DNA from: Herbaspirillum sp. alder98
GTDB taxonomy: Bacteria > Pseudomonadota > Gammaproteobacteria > Burkholderiales > Burkholderiaceae_D
Length of the DNA: 64,000 bases
Assembly: GCF_020179755.1 (NCBI RefSeq)
Contig: NZ_JAIUCY010000006.1
Coordinates: 62,001 to 126,000, forward strand
Direction: 5' to 3'
Shown: positions 18,256 to 27,138 of the stretch, piece by piece
Layout of the letters: each line of letters opens with the position of its first letter
How positions within the stretch are numbered: the first letter of the stretch is position 1
The notes under the pieces: generated by a model
What the model saw: the letters and a program-made list of their open reading frames with translations, nothing else
Databases searched by the model: none
Told to the model about the DNA's origin: nothing
Position numbers and translations under genes: made by a program

Positions 18256-19056
18256 ATGGACCACGATCTCGCCCGCCGCCGCGCCCTCGGAGAATTCCTC
18301 AAGACCCAGCGCGAACAGACTTCGCCGGCCACCGCTGGCCTGGCGCCGCTGGCATTGGCGGGACGGCGGCGCACACCCGGCTTGCGGCGCGAGGAAGTGG
18401 CGCAGTTATGCGGCATCAGCGTCACCTGGTACACCTGGATCGAACAGGGGCGCACCGATTCGGTGTCGCCCCAGGCGTTGGCGCGCATCGCCGATGCGCT
18501 GCAGCTGCCGCGCGCCAAGCGCGCCTATCTGTTTGAACTGGCCGCCAAGAAGGACCCGAGCGTGCCGACGCATGGAGAGGATGCCGCGATCGCGCCCGAG
18601 ATCATGGAAGTGGTCCACAGCGTCCGCGCCCCGGCCTATCTGCTGGATCGTTACTGGAATGCCGTAGCCTGGAACAGCGCCGCCAAGAAATTATTCAGCG
18701 GTTGGCTGGATGTGCGCAGCGAGCGCCATAACCTGCTGCACTTCATGTTTTGCACGACCGCGGCCCAGGCGCTCACGGGCGATTGGGAACAACGCGCGCG
18801 GCGCGTGGTGGCCGAGTTCCGGGCCGATTGCGGGCAGGCGCTGGACGATCCGCAGATGGCGGCGCTGGTCGAGGAGCTGTCGGCCAGCAATGCCCTCTTC
18901 AAGCGCGCATGGGGCTTGCAGGACGTGGTGGAGCGCGAAGGCGGCGAACGCAGCTTTCATCATCCGCTGCAAGGCCAATTGCGTTACCGGCAAGTCAATT
19001 TCCGGGTGGCCAACCGGCCCGACCTGAAACTGGTGACGCTGATGCCGGCAGACTGA
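18256..19056 (+). CDS. MmyB-type XRE-family transcriptional regulator
   Basis: 266 residues. The N-terminal XRE HTH (about 1-80) contains RRRTPGLRREEVAQLCGISV and TWYTWIEQGRTDSVS, the signature of the HTH_31/MmyB group. The C-terminal PAS-like domain contains APAYLLDRYWNAVAWNSAAKK and HHPLQGQLRYRQVNF, the MmyB-like ligand-binding domain. The family senses an unknown hydrophobic ligand and usually controls a neighbouring oxidoreductase or transferase. Here the divergent neighbour is the methyltransferase. The stop directly abuts the stop of the convergent EamA gene. Confidence 0.92.
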   Translation: MDHDLARRRALGEFLKTQREQTSPATAGLAPLALAGRRRTPGLRREEVAQLCGISVTWYTWIEQGRTDSVSPQALARIADALQLPRAKRAYLFELAAKKDPSVPTHGEDAAIAPEIMEVVHSVRAPAYLLDRYWNAVAWNSAAKKLFSGWLDVRSERHNLLHFMFCTTAAQALTGDWEQRARRVVAEFRADCGQALDDPQMAALVEELSASNALFKRAWGLQDVVEREGGERSFHHPLQGQLRYRQVNFRVANRPDLKLVTLMPAD

Positions 19057-19950
19057 TTATTTACGCACCACAAAGGCGACGCCGATGACACCCACCAGCA
19101 TCCCCAGCGCACCGATCAGGCTGAAGGCTTCATTGAACATCAGCCATGCCATCACCGCCGTGGTGGGCGGCGTCAGGTACAGCAGGCTGGTGACGCTGGT
19201 GGCGGCGCTGCGACGGATCAGCGCGAACAACAGGAAGATCGCGCCGATCGACAAGGCCAGCACCGACCACGCCAGGGCGGCCATGAACTGCGGGGTCCAG
19301 GCGACCGTGCTCAAGTGCCAGTCCAGGCCTTCGATGAAGATCGCAAAAGGCAGGATAACCGCCGCCGACGCAGAGAACTGGATCACGGTGCCGGTGCGCA
19401 GGTCGAAGTGCGCGCAATAACGTTTCTGATACAGGGTACCGGCGGTGATGCACAACAGCGCGAACACACACAAGCCGATGCTGGCGCCCGACAGGCCGAT
19501 CACCGAGATCTTGTTGGCCACCACCAGCCCGACCCCGCACAAGCCCAGCGCCAGCCCCAGCCACTGGCGCGGACGCACGAATTCGCCCAGCAAAGGCGCG
19601 GCAAAGGCAGTCAGGATCGGCTGCAGGCCCACGATCAGCGCCGACAGCCCCGCCGGCATGCCGATCTTGATGGCGCACCAGACGCCGGCCAGGTAGCCCG
19701 CCTGCAACAACACCCCGGCCAGCGCCACATGGCGAATGCGCCCATGCGGCCAAGGGGCGCGAAACAGCAGCACCAGCGGCAGCAATACCAGCAGCACGCC
19801 AACGAAGCGCAATAACAGGAACGTCAGCGGGGGCGCATACGGCAGGCCGAACTTGGCGACCACGAAGCCGGTGCTCCAGATCAGCACGAACAGCAGCGGC
19901 ACCAGTTTCAACAGGGCATTGCGGCGATTGCCGGCAGCGGGGACCATCAT
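19057..19950 (-). CDS. EamA-family (DMT) transporter
   Basis: 297 residues, two EamA repeats giving about ten hydrophobic helices. The first begins LVPLLFVLIWSTGFVVAKFG, and the second repeat ends in the common MFNEAFSLIGALGMLVGVIG. Family members export amino acids or small metabolites across the inner membrane. The substrate here cannot be told. The start lies 10 bases after the stop of the upstream minus-strand deacetylase-family gene, so the two are probably one operon. Confidence 0.88.
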   Translation of the reverse strand: MMVPAAGNRRNALLKLVPLLFVLIWSTGFVVAKFGLPYAPPLTFLLLRFVGVLLVLLPLVLLFRAPWPHGRIRHVALAGVLLQAGYLAGVWCAIKIGMPAGLSALIVGLQPILTAFAAPLLGEFVRPRQWLGLALGLCGVGLVVANKISVIGLSGASIGLCVFALLCITAGTLYQKRYCAHFDLRTGTVIQFSASAAVILPFAIFIEGLDWHLSTVAWTPQFMAALAWSVLALSIGAIFLLFALIRRSAATSVTSLLYLTPPTTAVMAWLMFNEAFSLIGALGMLVGVIGVAFVVRK

Positions 19951-19960
19951 CTTGTTTCTT

Positions 19961-20890
19961 TCAGCGGGCGCGCGCAGCCGCCCAGGTTTCAGCCATCGTC
20001 AGGGCGTGGCGACTTGCAAGTCTAATTGTTTGTATATGCACGTTGACGGTTTGCACCAGATCGGTGCCGTAACCGCCCGCCATCGTAACCGCTACCGGGA
20101 TTTTCTGCTGGGCCGCCATCGAAAACACCATCTGGTCGCGCGCCGCCAGGCCTTGCAGGCTCAGCTTCATCTTGCCCAGCCGATCACCTTCGTGCGGGTC
20201 CGCTCCAGCCAGGTAGATGAGCAATTGTGGTGCAAACCGGCGTTGCAGCGTATCCAGCGCCTGGGCCAGCGCCGCCAGATATTGGGCGTCCTCGACGCCA
20301 TCGGGCAACGCCACGTCGAGGTCGCTGCTGGCCTTGTCGAACGGATAGTTATTCTGGCCGTGCAACGAAAGCGTAAACACTGAGTCATCGCGCGCCAGGA
20401 TGGCGGCGGTGCCGTTGCCCTGGTGCACGTCGAGGTCGACGATGGCCACCCGCGCAGCGCGCCGCTCGGCCTGCATCAGGCGCGCCGCGATGGCGGCGTC
20501 GTTGAAGACGCAAAAGCCGGCGCCGTGATCGGCATGGGCGTGGTGGGTGCCTCCGGCCAGGTTGACGGCGACGCCATCATCGAAGGCCGCGCGACAGGCG
20601 GCGATGGTGGCGCCAGACGAGCGACGCGAGCGCTCGATCATTTCCGGTGTCCACGGAAAACCGATGGCGCGTTGCTCGGCCGCCGTCAACTGCCCGGCGC
20701 TGGCGCGGGCAATGTAATCCGGATGATGGGCCAGCGCCAGCTCGCCGTCGGTGGCGGGCTGGGCCTCGTGAAAATCGAGGTCCGGCACGGCCTGTTGCGC
20801 GCCTTCCCGGATCAGGCGGTACTTGATCATCGGAAACCGGTGACCGGGCGGCAGCGGCAGGACGAAATGGTCGCTGTAATAGGCTTTCAA
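19961..20890 (-). CDS. Histone deacetylase-family protein (class IV-like amidohydrolase)
   Basis: 309 residues. The arginase/deacetylase fold has all expected zinc and catalytic motifs: GGTHHAHADHGAGFCVFND (paired His and channel), VDLDVHQGNGTA (zinc ligands), AGADPHEGDRLG (third ligand and loop) and MAGGYG near the C-terminus. Bacterial members act on acetylated polyamines or other amides rather than histones. It precedes the EamA gene by 10 bases. Upstream is a 338-base gap shared with the phasin gene. Confidence 0.9.
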   Translation of the reverse strand: MKAYYSDHFVLPLPPGHRFPMIKYRLIREGAQQAVPDLDFHEAQPATDGELALAHHPDYIARASAGQLTAAEQRAIGFPWTPEMIERSRRSSGATIAACRAAFDDGVAVNLAGGTHHAHADHGAGFCVFNDAAIAARLMQAERRAARVAIVDLDVHQGNGTAAILARDDSVFTLSLHGQNNYPFDKASSDLDVALPDGVEDAQYLAALAQALDTLQRRFAPQLLIYLAGADPHEGDRLGKMKLSLQGLAARDQMVFSMAAQQKIPVAVTMAGGYGTDLVQTVNVHIQTIRLASRHALTMAETWAAARAR

Positions 20891-20962
20891 GCAGGTGCTT
20901 TCAAATCGGATGATGACGTCCGCGATACTAAGTTAGTGCGGCAGTGCGGAACGCGGACATTT

Positions 20963-20974
20963 AGTTACGTAACT
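20963..20974. promoter_or_regulatory. 12-bp perfect palindrome upstream of the HDAC-family gene
   Basis: AGTTACGTAACT lies about 73 bases upstream of the minus-strand start. It is a possible regulator site; no family can be assigned. The rest of the 20891-21228 gap holds the phasin promoter and otherwise nothing I recognise. Confidence 0.35.
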
Positions 20975-21062
20975 TTGTTGGATGACAGCAGGAGGTCTGA
21001 CCATTGAGGAGCCGGCCTTGCGATCTAGATCAAATAGTGCTGCGCTTGTATCCGCCAGTACA

Positions 21063-21090
21063 TTGACTTTGTTAGTTTTTACACTAAAAT
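21063..21090 (+). promoter_or_regulatory. Sigma-70 promoter of the phasin gene
   Basis: TTGACT (21063-21068), 16-bp spacer, TAAAAT (21085-21090). It lies 138 bases upstream of the phasin ATG, leaving a long AT-rich leader. Confidence 0.65.
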
Positions 21091-21228
21091 CGATTTGTGC
21101 ATCGCGTCAAATTCAAATAAGAAAAATAAGCGGAGACTCCCTTCCTGCCGTACAGATCGGTCCGTAAGCACGGTTTCATTCACAGTCTGTCTTTGTCATT
21201 AACCATCAAAACCAGAGGATGCTTCAAT

Positions 21229-21789
21229 ATGACGACCTACACCGACCATTTTTCCGCCGCAGCCAAGGCGAATGCCGAACTGCAGATCGCCCTGTTCAGC
21301 CAACTGGCCAGCAAGACCTTCGAAGGCGTCGAGAAACTGGTGGATCTGAACCTGAAGGCAGTCAAGTCTTCGCTCGAAGAAAGCCAGGCCACCGCGCAAA
21401 AGCTGTTTGCCGCCAAGGACCCGCAAGAATTCTTTTCGCTGGCCAGCGCCCAGGCGCAGCCGACCGCCGAAAAATCCGTGGCCTATGGCCGTCACCTGTC
21501 TGGCATCTTTTCCAGCACCCAGGCCGAGCTGACCAAGACCACCGAAGGCCAGATCGCTGAAGTGAACCGCAAGTTCGTGGCCCTGATCGACGAGGCATCG
21601 CGCAATGCGCCAGCCGGTTCGGAACAGGCGATCTCGCTCTTCAAGACCACCCTGGGCAACCTCAACGCCGGCTACGAGCAATTCAGCAAGAGTGCCAAGC
21701 AGGCCGCCGAAGTGCTGGAAGCCAATGTCACCACCGCGGTCGACCAGCTGTCGCAGGCTGGCACCAAGGCCACTCGCGCGCGCAAGTGA
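21229..21789 (+). CDS. phaP: Phasin (PHA granule-associated protein)
   Basis: 186 residues from ATG 21229 with AGAGGA 9 bases upstream. The protein is amphipathic and helical, without Cys. The phasin domain starts YTDHFSAAAKANAELQIALF and continues through LASKTFEGVEKLVDLNLKAVK and QEFFSLASAQAQPTAEK, the TIGR01841 type found in betaproteobacteria. It coats polyhydroxybutyrate granules in the cytoplasm and controls their size. It has its own promoter and a strong terminator. phaZ lies 12 kb away in the same window; phaCAB is not here. Confidence 0.93.
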   Translation: MTTYTDHFSAAAKANAELQIALFSQLASKTFEGVEKLVDLNLKAVKSSLEESQATAQKLFAAKDPQEFFSLASAQAQPTAEKSVAYGRHLSGIFSSTQAELTKTTEGQIAEVNRKFVALIDEASRNAPAGSEQAISLFKTTLGNLNAGYEQFSKSAKQAAEVLEANVTTAVDQLSQAGTKATRARK

Positions 21790-21868
21790 TCATTGCGCCT
21801 ATTGCGCCGCTGGCCGCAGTAGCAGCAACGTAATCTCCTCGGTTCCGGTGTCATTGCGGTGCCGTTGC

Positions 21869-21898
21869 ATGCCCTGACTTGCGTCAGGGCATTTTTTT
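21869..21898 (+). terminator. Phasin terminator
   Basis: GCCCTGAC (21871-21878), loop TTGC, GTCAGGGC (21883-21890), then ATTTTTTT. It also separates phaP from the convergent CinA-like gene. Confidence 0.9.
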
Positions 21899-21915
21899 GG
21901 GCGCAAGGCCCGCGC

Positions 21916-22722
21916 TCAGGCGCTGACCTGGTATTCGGCCTTCAGCAGGCGCAAACCCTGTTGCAGCTTTTCGAATGCGGGATCGACCTGTTGCGGGTCG
22001 CCCTTGACGCCGAGGTCGATGTGCCGCCGGGTCTTTTCGTCGCCCACGTGCGGCAGGCTGAACACCTTGACCTGGGCGAACTCGGCCTCGATCGCTTCCA
22101 TCAGCGGCGTCAGCGTCGATTCGGCCGACTCGAACACCAGCATCGAGCGCTCGGCCCAGGCCTGGCGATGGAACAGGTCGGCATAGTGGGTCTCTAGCAC
22201 CCATTCGAACATCGGCCATGCCATCACCGGAAAGCCGGGCGCAAAATAATGCGCGCCCTGCCCGCTGGTATTGCGCAGCGAAAATCCGGGGATCTTGTTG
22301 TAGGGATTGGGAATGATGTCGGCGCCCACCGGAAACTCGCCCATCTTCAGGCGATGCTGGTTCTCGGGGCTGTCGAAGTCGGGCGTCACGCCGCTCTCGC
22401 CGGCCATGTCGCCAATGCGCTCCTGGATCTTGCTGCGCGCCTCGGGATGCAGCGCCAGCGGCACGCCCAGCGCCGCAGCGGCGCATTGCCGGGTGTGATC
22501 GTCGGGGGTGGCGCCGATGCCGCCGGTGCAGAACACGATGTCGTCGCTGGCCAGCGTGCGCTTGAGGGTGGCGGTGATGCGTGCGGGGTCATCCCCCAGG
22601 TATTCGGCCCAGGATAACTGCAGCCCGCGCTGGGTCAGCAATTCGAGGAGCTTGGGAAAATGCTTGTCGATGCGGCGTCCGGAAAGGATTTCGTCGCCGA
22701 TGATGATGAGTCCGATCGCCAT
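21916..22722 (-). CDS. CinA N-terminal-like / molybdopterin-binding (MoCF) domain protein
   Basis: 268 residues. The MoaB/Mog-like domain is seen as IIIGDEILSGRRIDKHFPKL at the N-terminus and FCTGGIGATPDDHTRQ (about 70-86). The C-terminal part lacks the nicotinamide-nucleotide amidase domain of full CinA. Such stand-alone proteins are called competence/damage-inducible A-like; many act as nucleotide pyrophosphatases, but this is not shown here. It starts 41 bases after the EI24 gene stop on the same strand. Confidence 0.85.
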   Translation of the reverse strand: MAIGLIIIGDEILSGRRIDKHFPKLLELLTQRGLQLSWAEYLGDDPARITATLKRTLASDDIVFCTGGIGATPDDHTRQCAAAALGVPLALHPEARSKIQERIGDMAGESGVTPDFDSPENQHRLKMGEFPVGADIIPNPYNKIPGFSLRNTSGQGAHYFAPGFPVMAWPMFEWVLETHYADLFHRQAWAERSMLVFESAESTLTPLMEAIEAEFAQVKVFSLPHVGDEKTRRHIDLGVKGDPQQVDPAFEKLQQGLRLLKAEYQVSA

Positions 22723-22763
22723 GTCTGTGCTTTGCCGAAAAAGGGATTAACAAACTGCGACGA

Positions 22764-23597
22764 TTATGCCCCATTCACGACGGCCACGCCGCCATCGGCC
22801 GGCTGCACATCGCGCTGGCGCTGCAGCGCTTCGAGGCAATAATACTGAAACCACAGGCCGGTAAACACGAACACCAGCACGTACAGCCAGATGGCGCCGG
22901 CCGCCAGCAGCGGAAAGAAGATCACCGACAACGCGCCGCCCAGCCACAGCAAGGTGGGCGCCGCGCCCAGGGCGCCGGCGACGGTGCCGATCAGCAGCAG
23001 CGGCCAGCGGTGCTGGCGCAGCACGGCGTGCCGTTCGTCGACGCTGGCGTGATCGGCCAGGGTGTCGTAGGCCATCACGCGATAGGTCAACCAGCCCCAC
23101 AGCAGCGGGTGGACGATGAAGCTCAGGGGCGGGATCAACGCCAGCGGCAAGGTCGCCAGCCAGAGCACGATGAATACGCCAAAACACCACAGCGAAGTCC
23201 ACAGGCTGCCGCGCCAGTTGCCGCCGTGACGCATTTCCAGTCGCGGATAGTGACGCTGGCCCACATGCCGCGCCACCGCCGGGATGGTGAACAGGCCGAC
23301 GAACACCAGCGCCGTGAGGATCATCAACGGCAACAGCGCCCACATCGCCAGCATGGGCACGATCACCGTCTTCAATGCGCCAAGGCCGAACCAGGCCAGC
23401 AGGCTGCCCACGGTGCCGAAGGTGCCGTGACTGACGAAATAATCCTGCAGGAAATCGATCATCGGTTGCAGGCACAGCCACAAGCCGACCGCCCACAGGG
23501 CCACCGAGGCGACAAAGGGCAAGATGGTCAGCAACAGCATGCGGATATGCAGTTGCGACAGCAAGGCGCGGCCGAACGAGGCAAGCAGCATCTGCAT
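22764..23597 (-). CDS. EI24-domain membrane protein
   Basis: 277 residues from the ATG at 23597, which overlaps the upstream stop in TGATG and has AAGAAGG 7 bases upstream. About six hydrophobic segments are seen, including LLLTILPFVASVALWAVGLW and LWTSLWCFGVFIVLWLATLP. The family (PF07264) includes CysZ, a sulfate channel, but this copy is far from the cys genes and the function is uncertain. It is co-translated with the fatty-acid hydroxylase-type gene before it. Confidence 0.85.
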   Translation of the reverse strand: MQMLLASFGRALLSQLHIRMLLLTILPFVASVALWAVGLWLCLQPMIDFLQDYFVSHGTFGTVGSLLAWFGLGALKTVIVPMLAMWALLPLMILTALVFVGLFTIPAVARHVGQRHYPRLEMRHGGNWRGSLWTSLWCFGVFIVLWLATLPLALIPPLSFIVHPLLWGWLTYRVMAYDTLADHASVDERHAVLRQHRWPLLLIGTVAGALGAAPTLLWLGGALSVIFFPLLAAGAIWLYVLVFVFTGLWFQYYCLEALQRQRDVQPADGGVAVVNGA

Positions 23598-24583
23598 CAG
23601 CGCACCTTCTTGCGGGTGACCTCGACCAGCCGCTTCAGGCCCAGCCACTGCTGGCGCCAGAAGCCGTTGCCATAATCGCGGCCACGCCCGGCCGGCGGCG
23701 GCAGTTGATCACGCACGCCGGTCATGGCAAAGCCCTGGGCGAAATGGGCGGTGCGAAACAACACATCCCAGATCGGGAACAGCACCGCGAAGTTGTGTCC
23801 GCCCAGCGAGTTGCGACCCTGGCTTTCGTGGCCGATGCCGATGGCGTGATGGGTGCGATGAAAGCGCGGCGACACCAGCAGGTATTCGCCGAACCGGCCG
23901 AAGTGGATCCGCACGTTGGCATGTTGCAGGCTTTGCAGCATGCGCGAGGCCGACACCAGCAGGATGTATTGCGACGGCTCCACGCCGATGGCCAGCGCCA
24001 CCAGGCCCAGGAAGATGTCGTGCACCAGGTCGTCCAGGACGTGGTTGCGGTCGTCGCTCCACAGGTTCATGTCCTGCTGGCTGTGATGCAGGCTGTGCAG
24101 CGCCCACATCCAGCGCACGTTGTGCTGGGCCCAGTGATAGGCGTATTCGAACAGGTCGATCACGATCAGGTACAGGAAGAAGCTCACCAGCGCCAGGTCG
24201 GTCACGCCGGGCCAGACCTGATCGAGATTGAAGGTGCCCCACCCTTCCAGGTGCAGCGCCTCGGCGGCGATCGACAGCAGCGGATCGAGAATCAGGAAAG
24301 CCAGGATCGGGATCACGCCCAGCCGCTGCAGCACGGTATAGATGAAATCGTTCCAGCGGGCGCGCGGATTGCTGATGGCGTGCACCGGGATGAGCGATTC
24401 GAGCGGACGCAGGATCACGAACAGGATCACCAGTTCGCACACGCCCACCAGCACCCACTCGGTGCCGGTAAAGGCTTCCTCGATGAACTCGCCCATGCCG
24501 ATGGCAAACACCATGGGCTGCACCAGGGTTTCAAACAGCCAGCCTTGTACGGTGGCGAAGATGTCGGAGATGGTTTGTATCAT
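23597..24583 (-). CDS. Sterol desaturase / fatty-acid hydroxylase superfamily protein
   Basis: 328 residues. There are several N-terminal membrane helices, then the di-iron His clusters HWAQH, HSLHHSQ and HRTHH plus a later HNF, all in the usual order. Family members hydroxylate or desaturate lipids at the inner membrane using O2 and an electron donor. The exact lipid is unknown; ornithine-lipid or hopanoid-type substrates are possibilities only. It is first in a three-gene run with the EI24 and CinA-like genes. Confidence 0.9.
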   Translation of the reverse strand: MIQTISDIFATVQGWLFETLVQPMVFAIGMGEFIEEAFTGTEWVLVGVCELVILFVILRPLESLIPVHAISNPRARWNDFIYTVLQRLGVIPILAFLILDPLLSIAAEALHLEGWGTFNLDQVWPGVTDLALVSFFLYLIVIDLFEYAYHWAQHNVRWMWALHSLHHSQQDMNLWSDDRNHVLDDLVHDIFLGLVALAIGVEPSQYILLVSASRMLQSLQHANVRIHFGRFGEYLLVSPRFHRTHHAIGIGHESQGRNSLGGHNFAVLFPIWDVLFRTAHFAQGFAMTGVRDQLPPPAGRGRDYGNGFWRQQWLGLKRLVEVTRKKVR

Positions 24584-24664
24584 GATGCCTGTGTGATCCT
24601 GGTCTTGCCGCCCCTCTGCGGCCTGGTGCTGCCCCTGCTGACCGACTTCGACTGGTCAGTCGTC

Positions 24665-25480
24665 TCAGCGTTCCCGGGGGGATCGCAGGCGGTCGCGATA
24701 ATCCGGATGCTCGCGCAACGTGGCAAAGCACATGCCGCGCTGTTCGAGGCCGCTGATCAACGGCTCCAGCACGGCCGGCGCCCAGGCATCGTGACGCGAC
24801 CAGATCCCCATGTGCGCCAGGAAAATGTCGCCATCCTTCAAGCCGTCCAGCGACTTCTTCAGCAGCACCTCATTGGGCCATTTTTCGCTCGGCAGTTCGT
24901 CGCCCGAGAAACCGGCCGGCGCCCAGCCCACATGCGCATAGCCACACGCTTGCCCGGCCTTGAGAAGATTAGGGGTAGTACGTCCGCCGGGCGCACGCCA
25001 CAGATGATCCAGCGGCTGGCCGGTCAGTTGTTCGAAGCGCTGCGCCACCCGTTGCATTTCATCGCAATACTGGGCCGGCGTCCATTGTAATTTCTTGCCG
25101 GCATCGGCGCCGAACTGGGGGCGCACCTCGATCTTGCCTTGCGGGAGGTCGCGCACCACATAGACGTGATCGAAGGTATGCGTGCCGAAGGCGTGCCCCT
25201 GCTCGGCCAGGCGCTTCCAGAGCGGCGCCCAGGCCGGATCGAGCGAATAGTCGCCGTGGATGGTCTTTTCGTTGGCCAGGAAGAACGTAGCCTTGATGCG
25301 ATGCCGGCGCAGCGTCTGCTCGATCAGTTCCGCCTGCGACTGGCTGCCGGTGTCGAACGTCAGGTAGATCGTGCCCTTGCAGGAGGGCGCCTGGGCCATC
25401 GCCTGAGCACTGGCGAACAGGGCCAGCAAGCCCAGGCCGGCCAGGCGTCGAGAGGTACTGCGGGAAGCGCGGCGCGTCAT
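24665..25480 (-). CDS. Polysaccharide deacetylase-family protein with altered metal site
   Basis: 271 residues. The N-terminal signal has twin basic residues and ends SAQAMAQA. The NodB fold is seen as KGTIYLTFDTGSQSQAELIE, the His box GTHTFDH, and the RAPGG motif in LWRAPGGRTTP. The usual TFDDG reads TFDTG, so the metal-binding second Asp is Thr; relatives with TFDNG (PdaA-like) can still work. It may deacetylate peptidoglycan or an exopolysaccharide in the periplasm. It starts 13 bases after the beta-propeller gene stop. Confidence 0.87.
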   Translation of the reverse strand: MTRRASRSTSRRLAGLGLLALFASAQAMAQAPSCKGTIYLTFDTGSQSQAELIEQTLRRHRIKATFFLANEKTIHGDYSLDPAWAPLWKRLAEQGHAFGTHTFDHVYVVRDLPQGKIEVRPQFGADAGKKLQWTPAQYCDEMQRVAQRFEQLTGQPLDHLWRAPGGRTTPNLLKAGQACGYAHVGWAPAGFSGDELPSEKWPNEVLLKKSLDGLKDGDIFLAHMGIWSRHDAWAPAVLEPLISGLEQRGMCFATLREHPDYRDRLRSPRER

Positions 25481-25493
25481 CCGGAACCGCGTC

Positions 25494-26477
25494 TCAGACG
25501 TCCGGTGCGCGGTTGTACAGGTAGATGCCGTGCGGCGAGCGTCCCACCGGAATCACCTTGCTTACGGTGCGGCTGGCCAGGTCGATCACGGCGACCTTCT
25601 TGACCCAGCGCAGGGTGACCCACATGGTCTTGCCGTCTTCGGTCACTTCCATGCAGTCGGGGCCGCCCGGCACCTTGATGGTGCCGACGTTTTCCAGCGT
25701 CTGCATGTCGACCACGCTGATGGTGTTGGCGACCCGGTTCGACACGTAGACAAAGCGCTTGTCGCCCATGGCGCGGAAGTTGTGGGCGCCAATGCCGGTC
25801 TTGATCTGCTTGACCAGCTTCTGCGCCCGCCAGTCGATCACCTGAACGTAATCCGAGCCCATCATGCCGACCAGCAAATACTTGTTGTCGGGCGTCATCA
25901 TGATGCCGGCCGGCAACTTGCCCACCGGCAGGGTCCACTTGACCTGCTGGGTGGCCAGGTCGATGGCGCTGACCTGGTCGCTGCCCTGCTGGGTGATGAA
26001 GGCGGTGGTGCTGCCGTTATCGAAGGCGATGTGGCTGGGCGTCTTGGCCAGCGCGATGCGCTTGGACAGCTTCAGGTCGGTGCCGTTGTAGCTGTAGACG
26101 TCGACCCGGTCCAGGCGCAGCCCGGTGGCCACGAACCATTTCTGGTCGGGCGTGAAGCCGATCTGGTACGGATCGATGATGTCGCGCAAGCGGCGTTGCA
26201 CTTCACCGGTCTTGGGATCGAGGAACAACAACTGGTTGCCCGTGGCGCTGGCCACGATCAGCGACTTGTTGTCGGGAGTGGCCATCAGGTGATGGGGTTC
26301 CTTGCCGACCGAGAAGGTCGAGATTTCCTTGTGGGTGGTCTGGTCCAGCAGCGAAACCGACGCATCGCCTGAATTGAGCACCACCACGACATTGGCCTGG
26401 GCGGACGCGACGATGGCTGCCGAGACGCATGCTGTGCGCAGGAAAACCGAAATAATTTGATTCAATCTACGCAACAT
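25494..26477 (-). CDS. Periplasmic YVTN-type beta-propeller protein
   Basis: 327 residues from the ATG at 26477. The signal is LNQIISVFLRTACVSAAIV and ends AQA. The rest is about seven YVTN/Lactonase_7-like blades, for example HHLMATPDNKSLIVAS, AGIMMTPDNKYLLVG, NRVANTISVVDMQTLE and MEVTEDGKTMWVTLRW. Such propellers are ligand- or protein-binding scaffolds, and some are quinoprotein-linked; no heme or PQQ motif is seen here. It forms a two-gene operon with the deacetylase, which suggests a shared envelope task. Confidence 0.88.
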   Translation of the reverse strand: MLRRLNQIISVFLRTACVSAAIVASAQANVVVVLNSGDASVSLLDQTTHKEISTFSVGKEPHHLMATPDNKSLIVASATGNQLLFLDPKTGEVQRRLRDIIDPYQIGFTPDQKWFVATGLRLDRVDVYSYNGTDLKLSKRIALAKTPSHIAFDNGSTTAFITQQGSDQVSAIDLATQQVKWTLPVGKLPAGIMMTPDNKYLLVGMMGSDYVQVIDWRAQKLVKQIKTGIGAHNFRAMGDKRFVYVSNRVANTISVVDMQTLENVGTIKVPGGPDCMEVTEDGKTMWVTLRWVKKVAVIDLASRTVSKVIPVGRSPHGIYLYNRAPDV

Positions 26478-26749
26478 GACGAACTTTACACAAAAAGGCC
26501 TGATCTCACGTGCACGACAACGCACGCCCCCGCGTCCATAACGCGCGCAACGGCATTCCGGCTGACAGCACACTGACGCAATTCGAAAAAATTCCGAAGA
26601 TTTGGTTTACACTGCCTGCCGCTCCAGATGCGAAGCCGCCTGCGGCGGCGCCCGACGCGCAGAACAACGCCGCCGTGGAGTCGCAAAGTTTCTGCAACAC
26701 CAACAATACAAACGCTACTGCAATCCCTCTTGCCACTGAAAGGAACACC

Positions 26750-27106
26750 ATGTCTACAGTCACCACAGCTTCCGGGCTGCAATACGAAGAAATCCAGGCT
26801 GGCTCGGGCGACGAAGCCCGCGCTGGCAGCCACGTCAGCGTGCATTACACTGGCTGGCTGCAAAACGCCGACGGCAGCGCCGGCAGCAAGTTCGATTCGA
26901 GCAAGGACCGCAACGACCCGTTCAACTTCCCGCTGGGCGCCGGCCATGTGATCAAGGGCTGGGACGAAGGCGTGCAAGGCATGAAGGTCGGCGGCGTGCG
27001 CAAGCTGACCATCCCGGCCGAACTGGGTTATGGCGCACGCGGCGCCGGCGGCGTGATCCCGCCCAATGCCACACTGATCTTCGAAGTCGAGCTGCTGGCA
27101 GTCTGA
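26750..27106 (+). CDS. FKBP-type peptidyl-prolyl cis-trans isomerase
   Basis: 118 residues from ATG 26750, with AAAGGA upstream. Single FKBP domain: GSHVSVHYTGWLQNADGS, FPLGAGHVIKGWDEGVQGMK and AELGYGARGAGGVIPPNATL contain the usual active-site Tyr, Phe, Val-Ile, Trp and Tyr. There is no signal peptide, so it is cytosolic. The 272-base gap upstream is shared with the divergent beta-propeller gene. It is followed 32 bases later by the ACBP gene and probably co-transcribed with it up to the terminator at 27415. Confidence 0.95.
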   Translation: MSTVTTASGLQYEEIQAGSGDEARAGSHVSVHYTGWLQNADGSAGSKFDSSKDRNDPFNFPLGAGHVIKGWDEGVQGMKVGGVRKLTIPAELGYGARGAGGVIPPNATLIFEVELLAV

Positions 27107-27138
27107 GCCCGCACTTCCCTCACCTGGAGCAATTGACG

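Noticed and set aside
22764-23597. CysZ sulfate channel assignment for the EI24 protein
   Set aside because: It is in an operon with a lipid hydroxylase-type gene, 9 kb from the sulfur block; only the broad EI24 family is supported.
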